Below are positions 38,600 to 46,376 of a stretch of 64,000 nucleotides of DNA, in pieces. This DNA comes from Tuwongella immobilis (lineage in GTDB: Bacteria > Planctomycetota > Planctomycetia > Gemmatales > Gemmataceae), in assembly GCF_901538355.1 (NCBI RefSeq), contig NZ_LR593887.1, positions 4,254,920 to 4,318,919 on the forward strand, read 5' to 3'. Position 1 is the first letter of the stretch; every line of letters begins with the position of its first letter. The translations under genes and the position numbers were made by a program. The notes beneath the pieces were generated by a model that saw nothing but the letters and a program-made list of their open reading frames with translations, was not told where the DNA came from and did not search any database.

Positions 38600-39556
38600 T
38601 CACGGCACGGTCACGACATAGACTTTCGTGTTATCGTGCCCGGTGACCAGAAGTTTGCCATCCGGACTGTAGGCGATGCAATACGCGGGCGACTTCACGC
38701 GATATTTCACCAACGGCTGCGTCTTGAGATCTTTGGCCAAATCCCAAACCGAGACATTCCCGGCGTAACCGGCCACGGCCAACTGTTTGGTCTTGGCCGA
38801 GTAGGTCGCCCCGAACGGATCATCCGAGAACGGCCCGACTTTTTGCACTTCGGCACCCTTCTCCACATCCCACACGCGGACGAATCGATCCAAGCCAATC
38901 GAAATCACCTGTTTGCCATCCGGCGTGAATTGCGCTCCGGTCGCGGCCAGATCGTGCCCCTTGAGCTGCTTGAATTCCTTCTGCGACTTCGTGTCATAAA
39001 TCCGCACAAGGGCATCGCCCCCCGCCGTGACCAGCTTCGTGCCATCCGGGCTATACGCAACGGTGTAGACGGATCCGCCAGTGGCTCCGAGATTCTTCAG
39101 CTCCTTGCCATCGGCCGGATTCCACAGACGAACCGTCTTATCGGCACTGCCCGACGCCAATGCTTTGCCATCGGGGCTGAAGGCGATGCCATCGACAATG
39201 TCGGCATGCCCCTTGATTTCGAGCTTTTGCTTGCCATCGTCGGGATTCCACAGTCGGATCGTCTTATCCAGGCTGGAACTGGCCAGCGTCTTGCCATCCG
39301 GACTGAAGGCGACGGAATAGACCGGCCCAGTATGACCGGAAATGACGCGGAGTTCTTTGAGTGTGTTGCCGGTGACGCTCCACAATTTGATGCTGTTGTC
39401 GAACCCGGCGGTAGCCAGCAGCTTGCCATCGGGGCTAAAGGCCACGGCATGGACCAACGCGGCGTGTGCGGGGACTTCCACCGGAGTCGGCTGAGCCGTC
39501 CCCAGCAGAACCATGCCGAGCCAAAGGGGAATGGTTGCAATGAGTCGATAACGCAT
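38600..39556 (-). CDS. secreted WD40-repeat protein, one seven-bladed propeller
   Basis: A 318-residue protein with a signal peptide (LIATIPLWLGMVLLGTAQ) starting MRYRL. Seven WD40 units of ~41 residues can be counted, most with FSPDGK and ending in xxLWxx (for example VAFSPDGKLLATAGFDNSIKL and VAFSPDGKTLASSSLDKTIRL); blade 6 is degenerate (YSAKTKQLAVAG). Seven blades close a single propeller, so the mature protein is the propeller alone outside the cytoplasm. A protein-binding role is the usual one; the partner is unknown. Confidence 0.88.
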   Translation of the reverse strand: MRYRLIATIPLWLGMVLLGTAQPTPVEVPAHAALVHAVAFSPDGKLLATAGFDNSIKLWSVTGNTLKELRVISGHTGPVYSVAFSPDGKTLASSSLDKTIRLWNPDDGKQKLEIKGHADIVDGIAFSPDGKALASGSADKTVRLWNPADGKELKNLGATGGSVYTVAYSPDGTKLVTAGGDALVRIYDTKSQKEFKQLKGHDLAATGAQFTPDGKQVISIGLDRFVRVWDVEKGAEVQKVGPFSDDPFGATYSAKTKQLAVAGYAGNVSVWDLAKDLKTQPLVKYRVKSPAYCIAYSPDGKLLVTGHDNTKVYVVTVP

Positions 39557-39634
39557 GAATCGTCCTCGCAAGGTGGGTCGTACGGTGGGCACCCCGCGAG
39601 GCCGACTTCCGAATCCGCGAAACCGAAGTGGCGG

Positions 39635-42600
39635 TTAGTCGGTCATGACCTCCGGGGCAAATCCTCGTCGCAGCGTATTCTCGGTGATCGTCCGAGGCAA
39701 CAGAAATTGCAGCAGGTAATCCGGTCCGCCCGCTTTTGAGCCAATTCCCGATAGTCGGAACCCGCCAAACGGTTGCCGATCCACCAATGCACCAGTGATC
39801 TTGCGATTCACGTACAGATTCCCCACCCGGAATTTCCGTTTGACGGTGGCGATATTTTGCGGCGAGCGCGAAAAGATTCCGCCCGTCAGCGCAAATCGCG
39901 TGCCGTTGGCAATCGCCAGGGCTTCGTCCAGATTCGCGGCTTTGGTGACGGCCAGCACCGGCCCGAAAATTTCATCCTGGGCCAAACTCGCATTCGGCGG
40001 CACATCCACAAACACATGCGGCGCCACATAAAATCCTTCGTTGGCCAACTCGCCGACATCGCCGCCGAAGGCGAGTTTCGCTTCGGATTTGCCAACTTCA
40101 ATCATCTTCAGAATGCGATTGCGGGCCTCGGCATCGATCACCGGTGGCACACCACAACCCGGTTCATCCGCCGGGGCCACGGTCAGCGCTTTGGTCGCTT
40201 CCACCAGCCGCTCGACGAAGCGGTCGTAGATGGGTTCCAGCACAATCGCGCGGGATCCCGCCGAGCATTTCTGGCCGGCGAATCCGAATGCGCTATCGAC
40301 CACCCCCTTCACCGCCTCGTCCAAATCGGCATCGCCATCGACGATCATGGCGTTTTTGCCGCCCAATTCGGCGATGACTTTCTTGATGTGCAGTTGCCCC
40401 TGGGGTGTCTCGCCGGCCAGTTTGTTGATGGCCAGCCCCACGCCCAGCGAGCCGGTGAAGGCGATCAGAGCAACATCGGGGTGTTGCACCAGAATCGGGC
40501 CAATGACCTCGCCGACGCCGGGCAGATAATTCACCACCCCCGCGGGGACACCCGCTTCTTCCAGAATGCGCTGCAACAACGCGGCGATGACCGGCGATTG
40601 CTCGGCGGGCTTCATAATCACCGTGTTGCCCGTCACCAGCGCCGCGCTGACCATTCCAGTGAGAATCGCCAACGGGAAATTCCACGGGGCGATGACGACA
40701 GCCACGCCGCGCGGCTCGTAGAACGTCTCATTCGCTTCGCCGGGCAGATTCCGATGGCGGGAATGGGCCAGACGTTCCATGCCGGTAGCGTAGTATTCCA
40801 GAAAATCGATCGCCTCGGCCACATCGCCATCCGACTCCCGCCACGGCTTGGCGGATTCCAGGGTGATCCAGGCCGCGAGTTCGAATCGACGTTGGCGGAT
40901 GATCGCCGCGGCCTTGCGGAGGATTTCGGCCCGCACTTCCACGTCGGTATCCCGCCAGGAGTCGAACGCCCGCTTGGCGGTCTCAATGGCTTGCAAGGTG
41001 TGGCTTGGCCCGGCGGCGGCGACTTGGCCGACCAGTTGCCGCGCATGCGAGGGATTCACCGATTCGATCCATGCACCGGTTTCCACGGGCTTGCCGCCAA
41101 TGCTCAGCGGGTAGCCGCGACCGAGTTGGCCGCGCACCTGGTCCAACGCCGCTTGCATGCGTTGCTGATTGGCTTCGCGGCTGAAATCGATTGGCGGTTC
41201 ATTCGTGAAGGGTCGCTCGGCAACGACTGTCGCGGGGGTATGGGATGCGGCCGATGTTGCGGCGGCGGCGTGGCCATTTCGGGACTCGGATCCATTGCGA
41301 AGTTCGGCTCGCGCTTGCGGATTCATCAACAACTCCTCTTCCGGCAAATGATCGTGGAATCCCGCCCGCAAGAATGATTCGTTCGACGTATTTTCTAACA
41401 ACCGGCGGACCAAATAAGCCATGCCCGGCAGCAATTGCCCGTAGGGGGTGTAAATCCGCACCCGCCGCCGCAAGGATTGTAGGCTGGAGGCGATGCGATC
41501 GGCCATGCCATAAAGCATCTGGAATTCATACGCATTTTCCGGGACGCCGAATTCCTCGGCGGCGGCCATCATCGCGGCGATACTGCGCAGGTTGTGACTG
41601 CCGAACGCGGGTCGCAGCCAGCGCCAATTCTCCATCAAATAGCGGCCGCAGCGTTCAAACGATGCATCCGATTGCCACTTTTCCGTGAATACCGGAACCA
41701 TCCAATCGTTCTGCGCGGCGATGACGGTTTCGTAATCCCAATACGCCCCTTTGACCAAGCGAATCCAGACCGGGGTGCCCCGTGATTTCGCCCATTGGCC
41801 GAGCGCGTGCAGATCCGCCTCGGTATCGCGCAGATAGGCTTGCATGGCGATTCCGACATCTGGCCAGTCTCGGAATTCCGGTTCCATCAGCAGATCGCGG
41901 AAAATCTTCAGCGTCACATCTTTGAACGAATACTGCTCCATATCAAAATTGACGAACGCCCCCAGCTGCTTCGCTTGTCGCAGAATCGGACGCAGCCGCG
42001 AATTCACGACACGGGCTGTCCCCACCGGGTCAATCGGGTCGAATTGGGAATAGAGCGCCGACAATTTCACCGACACATTTACGCGCGGAATCGCGCGATC
42101 ATGGTCGCGATCGATGGCTTCGATGGTTGGCCAGGAGTTCACCGTGGTGGACAATCCGTCGAGCAGTTCGTGATACTGCTGCGCCACGGCATCTGCTTCC
42201 GGTTCGGTGATGGTGGCCTCTCCCAACAGGTCGATGGTGAAGGCCAACGAGCGTTGCCGCATGCCCGCCACGGCTGCCACGGCCTCGGCGACATTGGTGC
42301 CCGCAATAAATCGACGTGCCAACCGCTCCGCATTCCATCGGGCGGACCAGGCCAGGAATCGCCCGGCAAGTCCCCGACTGGGAATCCACGGCAGCCCCGC
42401 CCGCACAATCCACGGCATGAGTTCTCGTTGTTCGCCGAGATATTCGCGCAAATGCTGGCTGATGGATTCCGAATTCTTCAAGAGCGGTAGTGCGTCGATA
42501 AACCGAAAGAGTTGGACCTTTAAGGCGGGATTGCTCATGGTGAACCCCATGAGTTGATCGTCGAACCAAGCGGGGGTGCCCAGCAATGGTTCAGACCGAT

Positions 42601-42664
42601 CGATTCCCGCGAACAACGCTCGCCCAATGGTCTGGATTCGAGCCTCTCGATCGAAACCCGACAT
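39635..42664 (-). CDS. putA: bifunctional proline dehydrogenase / P5C dehydrogenase
   Basis: A 1009-residue enzyme oxidising proline to glutamate. The FAD-dependent proline dehydrogenase barrel spans ~90-450 (NVSVKLSALYSQFDP, DMEQYSFKDVTLKIF, WIRLVKGAYWDYE, FGSHNLRSIAAMMA, YEFQMLYGMAD, RRLLENTSNESFLR). After a variable linker the aldehyde dehydrogenase domain (~540-1000) shows APWNFPLAILTGMV, AELGGKNAMIVDGDADLDEA with the catalytic Glu (~765) and GQKCSAGSRAIV with the catalytic Cys (~799). No N-terminal ribbon-helix-helix domain is present, so it is not an autoregulatory PutA. Confidence 0.96.
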   Translation of the reverse strand: MSGFDREARIQTIGRALFAGIDRSEPLLGTPAWFDDQLMGFTMSNPALKVQLFRFIDALPLLKNSESISQHLREYLGEQRELMPWIVRAGLPWIPSRGLAGRFLAWSARWNAERLARRFIAGTNVAEAVAAVAGMRQRSLAFTIDLLGEATITEPEADAVAQQYHELLDGLSTTVNSWPTIEAIDRDHDRAIPRVNVSVKLSALYSQFDPIDPVGTARVVNSRLRPILRQAKQLGAFVNFDMEQYSFKDVTLKIFRDLLMEPEFRDWPDVGIAMQAYLRDTEADLHALGQWAKSRGTPVWIRLVKGAYWDYETVIAAQNDWMVPVFTEKWQSDASFERCGRYLMENWRWLRPAFGSHNLRSIAAMMAAAEEFGVPENAYEFQMLYGMADRIASSLQSLRRRVRIYTPYGQLLPGMAYLVRRLLENTSNESFLRAGFHDHLPEEELLMNPQARAELRNGSESRNGHAAAATSAASHTPATVVAERPFTNEPPIDFSREANQQRMQAALDQVRGQLGRGYPLSIGGKPVETGAWIESVNPSHARQLVGQVAAAGPSHTLQAIETAKRAFDSWRDTDVEVRAEILRKAAAIIRQRRFELAAWITLESAKPWRESDGDVAEAIDFLEYYATGMERLAHSRHRNLPGEANETFYEPRGVAVVIAPWNFPLAILTGMVSAALVTGNTVIMKPAEQSPVIAALLQRILEEAGVPAGVVNYLPGVGEVIGPILVQHPDVALIAFTGSLGVGLAINKLAGETPQGQLHIKKVIAELGGKNAMIVDGDADLDEAVKGVVDSAFGFAGQKCSAGSRAIVLEPIYDRFVERLVEATKALTVAPADEPGCGVPPVIDAEARNRILKMIEVGKSEAKLAFGGDVGELANEGFYVAPHVFVDVPPNASLAQDEIFGPVLAVTKAANLDEALAIANGTRFALTGGIFSRSPQNIATVKRKFRVGNLYVNRKITGALVDRQPFGGFRLSGIGSKAGGPDYLLQFLLPRTITENTLRRGFAPEVMTD

Positions 42665-42838
42665 GCAATATCCTCGTGGATCAAGGCAATCAGAGAGGTG
42701 GCTGTGCCATTCTACGCCGCCGATGCGAATCGTCAGGTGGGCGGTTGCGGGGAATGGTTGTTTTGACTAAGATGCGATTTCAGTCAAATCGAAACGGTGT
42801 CGTTTGGATCGCAACCTTGTGCGTGTGTTGGGTTTGTC

Positions 42839-43675
42839 ATGGCAGCTTCGGTCGGCAAATTTCAGGTACTTGGCACGCTCGGCACCGGGGCGCACAGCAC
42901 GATTTTGCACATTCGTCGCGCCAGCGATTCCCGCGAGTACGCGCTCAAAGTCGTGAACATCGACGATGAAGACGATGTCAAGTTTCTCGAGCAAGCGCGT
43001 CACGAATTCCGCGTCGCGAAAATGCTCGATCATCCCAACCTGATTAAAATTTCGATTGCCGAAGAAGAACGCACTTGGCTGTTTCGAGTCAAGAAAATTC
43101 AACTGCTGATCGAATATGTTCGAGGCAAAGCATTGGATCAGGTGCCGCTGATGGCCCCGACCAAGCTGCTGGTGGTGGCCCAAAAGATTGCCGCGGGGAT
43201 GGTGCATATGCACCGGCGTGGCGTGTATCACGCGGATCTGAAGCCGAATAACATCATGATGGCCCCCGGTGGCGTCGTGAAAATTATCGACTTCGGCCTG
43301 GCGTGGATCAAAGGCGAGGAAAAAGACCGGGTGCAAGGCACGCCGGAATATATGGCCCCGGAAACGGTCAAAGATAAAGTCGTGAACGATGCCACCGAGA
43401 TTTTCAATTTCGGGGCAACCCTGTATCGTTTGTTGACGCTTCGGAATTCTCCGAATCTGTTGGAAGCGATGGAGACGATGAAGGTCAATGACAAGGTTTG
43501 GCGCGAATTGCTCAAACCAATCACAGACTTTAATCCGAAGGTGCCGGCGGAATTGGCGAACCTGGTGCATCAATGCCTGGAATATTCGCCCAAACGTCGG
43601 CCGCAATCGATGAGCGATGTTCAAGAACGAATCACCCAATTGATGCAAGAACTGGGTGTGGAAGATGATGCGTAG
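42839..43675 (+). CDS. compact Ser/Thr protein kinase
   Basis: A 278-residue protein consisting of a kinase domain only. Start chosen at MAASVGKFQVLG. Glycine-rich turn GTGAHSTILHI, catalytic Lys in YALKVVN, catalytic loop YHADLKPNNIM (the Arg of HRD is Ala, the Asp and Lys remain), intact DFG (IIDFGLAW), APE (MAPETV) and EIFNFGATLYRLLT, where the usual Asp of subdomain IX is Glu. An HxD without Arg suggests that activation-loop phosphorylation is not needed. Its stop is 124 bases before a DUF3754 membrane protein, a possible partner. Confidence 0.88.
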   Translation: MAASVGKFQVLGTLGTGAHSTILHIRRASDSREYALKVVNIDDEDDVKFLEQARHEFRVAKMLDHPNLIKISIAEEERTWLFRVKKIQLLIEYVRGKALDQVPLMAPTKLLVVAQKIAAGMVHMHRRGVYHADLKPNNIMMAPGGVVKIIDFGLAWIKGEEKDRVQGTPEYMAPETVKDKVVNDATEIFNFGATLYRLLTLRNSPNLLEAMETMKVNDKVWRELLKPITDFNPKVPAELANLVHQCLEYSPKRRPQSMSDVQERITQLMQELGVEDDA

Positions 43676-43799
43676 GCCCATCCGAATTCGGGTGTGCCTT
43701 GCAGACTGACCAGAGTATTGCTTGCTGTTCGACCCACAACCCACCCGGCAGGACGACTGGGGCGGTGTTCTCCCGGTTGGGGCCGTCAGGAGCGTGCGT

Positions 43800-45017
43800 A
43801 TGGCCGATTTCGACGATCGTGAGCATTTTATTCCGCTGCGAAGCACCGATCTGGTGCAACTGCTTGTGGATGAGAAAAATCCGCTGGGCGGCCCGACGCT
43901 CAGCGAAGGTGAGCAGCATCAGTTTCGACAATTCTCTCGACTGGTGGGTGCCCACTTCCATCAGCACTTCCATCAACAGATGGTGGACCTCAAAGACGCC
44001 TACACCGAATTCGATCCCGACCGGGATACCCGATCGCTCAAGCCGCTCAATGATGCGGACCGAGCGACGGCGCAAGCCGATATGCTGAAGCTCATTGATG
44101 GGCTACTGCAGAAGGCGAATTACACCCGACTCAACCGCGAAGAAATCCAAGAAGTCATGGACGGTGCCAGCGATTGGGGCATCGACATGGAAGTGGATTG
44201 GAGCGTCTTCGATGAGTTGGAAGTCTACTATCGCGGCGACATGCGAGAAAAGCGCATCAAGCGTAGCCTGATGACGCTGTTTCGCAAGCGGGAACGCGAG
44301 GTGAAAGTCTTTCGCCGCATGGTGGTGATCCTCAAGCAGAATGATCACCCACGACTCGGGCCGACGGCCGATACCCGCAATATCTTCCTGAAGTTGTTCA
44401 AAGATATTCCGCAAGTGGACTTGGAAATGGTGCTGCCCGGCACCCGCATGAAGATGCCCAAGTTGGAGCGTGGCAAACTCATCGCCTCGCTGATTTCTAC
44501 CGTGGCGATGATGATTTGGAAGATTTTCACCACGGTGACGGCGGTAGCAATCACGGTGGGCACGCTGTTTAGCCTCACCTTCCTGATGCCGCTCGCAGTG
44601 GTGGTGGGCTATGGCTACAAGCAGTATTCCAGCTATCAGGTGACGAAGCAGACGTATCAATTCCGGCTGACGCAGACGCTTTATTTCCAAACGCTGGACA
44701 ACAACGCCGGGGTGCTGTTCCGACTGCTGGATGAGGCCGAAGAACAAGAATGCCGCGAGGCGATTCTGGCCTACTTCTATTTGTGGCGCTACGCGGGCAG
44801 CCAAGGCTGGTCGTTGGAAGCGCTGGATGATTACATCGAATTGGAATTGGAAAAACGGCTGAACCTGCGCATCGATTTCGAAATCAGTGATGCCATGGAA
44901 AAGCTCGAACGAATCGGGTTGGTGGAGAAGGTCTACGATCGCTATCGGGCGATTCCGCTCGACGAAGCCGTCAGTCGGCTCCAACAAGTCGGGACCGAGC
45001 AGTTCCAAACAGTCTAA
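43800..45017 (+). CDS. DUF3754-type membrane protein
   Basis: A 405-residue protein resembling the DUF3754/TMEM143-like family. Start ATG 43800 is 7 bases after AGGAG. The soluble N-terminal ~220 residues include EVDWSVFDELEVYYRGDMRE and RRMVVILKQNDHPRLG; two membrane helices follow (~235-285, LIASLISTVAMMIWKIFTTV and TLFSLTFLMPLAVVVGYGY), then a helical C-terminal domain (LYFQTLDNNAGVLFRLLDEA, ILAYFYLWRYAGSQ). Function unknown in bacteria. Downstream of a kinase on the same strand. Confidence 0.78.
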   Translation: MADFDDREHFIPLRSTDLVQLLVDEKNPLGGPTLSEGEQHQFRQFSRLVGAHFHQHFHQQMVDLKDAYTEFDPDRDTRSLKPLNDADRATAQADMLKLIDGLLQKANYTRLNREEIQEVMDGASDWGIDMEVDWSVFDELEVYYRGDMREKRIKRSLMTLFRKREREVKVFRRMVVILKQNDHPRLGPTADTRNIFLKLFKDIPQVDLEMVLPGTRMKMPKLERGKLIASLISTVAMMIWKIFTTVTAVAITVGTLFSLTFLMPLAVVVGYGYKQYSSYQVTKQTYQFRLTQTLYFQTLDNNAGVLFRLLDEAEEQECREAILAYFYLWRYAGSQGWSLEALDDYIELELEKRLNLRIDFEISDAMEKLERIGLVEKVYDRYRAIPLDEAVSRLQQVGTEQFQTV

Positions 45018-45108
45018 CGGACGATGCGATCGGTCGCGCCATCTCGCATCGGGCGAGTTGTGCGCGACCGTTTCGCTTGGCAGGTTTTTTGAATTGGGAT
45101 CGTACCAC

Positions 45109-46218
45109 ATGTCGAATCGCTGGATTGCCGACCGCGCGAGCCGCATCGAAGCCTCGGGCATTCGCAAAATCTTTGAATTGGCCAAAGGGTTGCAGAATCC
45201 GGTCAATCTCTCCATTGGCCAGCCCGATTTCGATGTGCCGGAAGTCGTCAAAGTCGCTGCCAAGTCGGCCATTGATCGGGGACTCAACGGATATACCGTG
45301 ACTCAGGGGATTCCCGAGCTGCGGCAAGTCATCCAAAGCTATGTCTCGCAGACTTACCCGACGCAAGATCGCACGGTGATGATTACCAGCGGCACCTCCG
45401 GCGGGCTGCTGATGGCGATGATGGCCACCATCAATCCCGGCGATGAGGTGATTCTGTTTGAGCCGTATTTCGTCAGCTATCCGCACCTGGTGACGATGGT
45501 CGGTGGCACTCCGGTGATTCTCAATACGTATCCGAATTTCCATATCGACATCGACCAAGTGTCCGCTGCGATCACGCCGCGCACCAAGGCGATTCTCTTC
45601 TCATCTCCATCGAATCCCACCGGCGTCACCGTCCCGCCGGAGACGCTCCGACAGCTTGCCGAATTATGCGAAGAACGCGGGATTCTGATTATCTCCGACG
45701 AGATTTACCGCGAATACACATACGATGAACCATTCGCCAGCATCGCAGAATATTCGCCGAATGTGATCTCTGTGGATGGCTTCGGCAAATCGCATGGCAT
45801 GACCGGCTGGCGGATCGGCTTTGCGCATGGGCCGCGCGAATTGATCGAAGAAATGACCAAAATTCAACAATATACCTTCGTCTGCGCTCCCGCCCCGGTC
45901 CAATATGCCGCCGTGGAAGCCTGGAAACTCCCCACCGAGGAGACGATCGAACGCTACCGTCAAAAGCGGGATCGCGTGATTGAGGGATTGAACGATCGCT
46001 TTGAGATGGTGGTGCCCGGCGGCGCGTTCTATTTGTTTCCCAAAGTTCCCTGGGGTTCGGGCACACAGTTTGTGGAAGAAGCCATCCGCCACAATCTGTT
46101 GATTATCCCTGGAATCGCCTTTGGCCGACAAGATACCCACTTCCGCATCAGTTATGCAGCAAGCGATGAGATGCTGGATCGGGGGATCGAAATTCTCAAT
46201 CGAATCGCGCGAACGTAG
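45109..46218 (+). CDS. class I PLP-dependent aminotransferase
   Basis: A 369-residue fold-type I aminotransferase of the aspartate-aminotransferase-like group. Visible: NLSIGQPDFDVPEVV, ITSGTSGGLLMAMM, LFSSPSNPTGVTVP, IISDEIYREYTYD, the PLP lysine in FGKSHGMTGWRIGF (Lys ~227) and an Arg near FRISYAAS that would bind substrate carboxylate. Slightly shorter than AspC. The amino-acid substrate cannot be fixed from sequence; aspartate, aromatic or alanine-type activity are all possible. Confidence 0.92.
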   Translation: MSNRWIADRASRIEASGIRKIFELAKGLQNPVNLSIGQPDFDVPEVVKVAAKSAIDRGLNGYTVTQGIPELRQVIQSYVSQTYPTQDRTVMITSGTSGGLLMAMMATINPGDEVILFEPYFVSYPHLVTMVGGTPVILNTYPNFHIDIDQVSAAITPRTKAILFSSPSNPTGVTVPPETLRQLAELCEERGILIISDEIYREYTYDEPFASIAEYSPNVISVDGFGKSHGMTGWRIGFAHGPRELIEEMTKIQQYTFVCAPAPVQYAAVEAWKLPTEETIERYRQKRDRVIEGLNDRFEMVVPGGAFYLFPKVPWGSGTQFVEEAIRHNLLIIPGIAFGRQDTHFRISYAASDEMLDRGIEILNRIART

Positions 46219-46376
46219 GCGATGGTTGGAATTCGACCCGGCCAGCGACTCGGAATTGCGTCACGAGGCGGGACATGCGTAGAATGTGCAGAGTTTGCGA
46301 GGTCCCCGCCTCGAATTGTCCGGACAGGAATGGAATCGTCGAGAATCGATTGATTCCTTACGAAAGGATAGCACGC

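Noticed and set aside
39773-41377. Open frame of 534 codons on the plus strand
   Set aside because: Antisense to putA.
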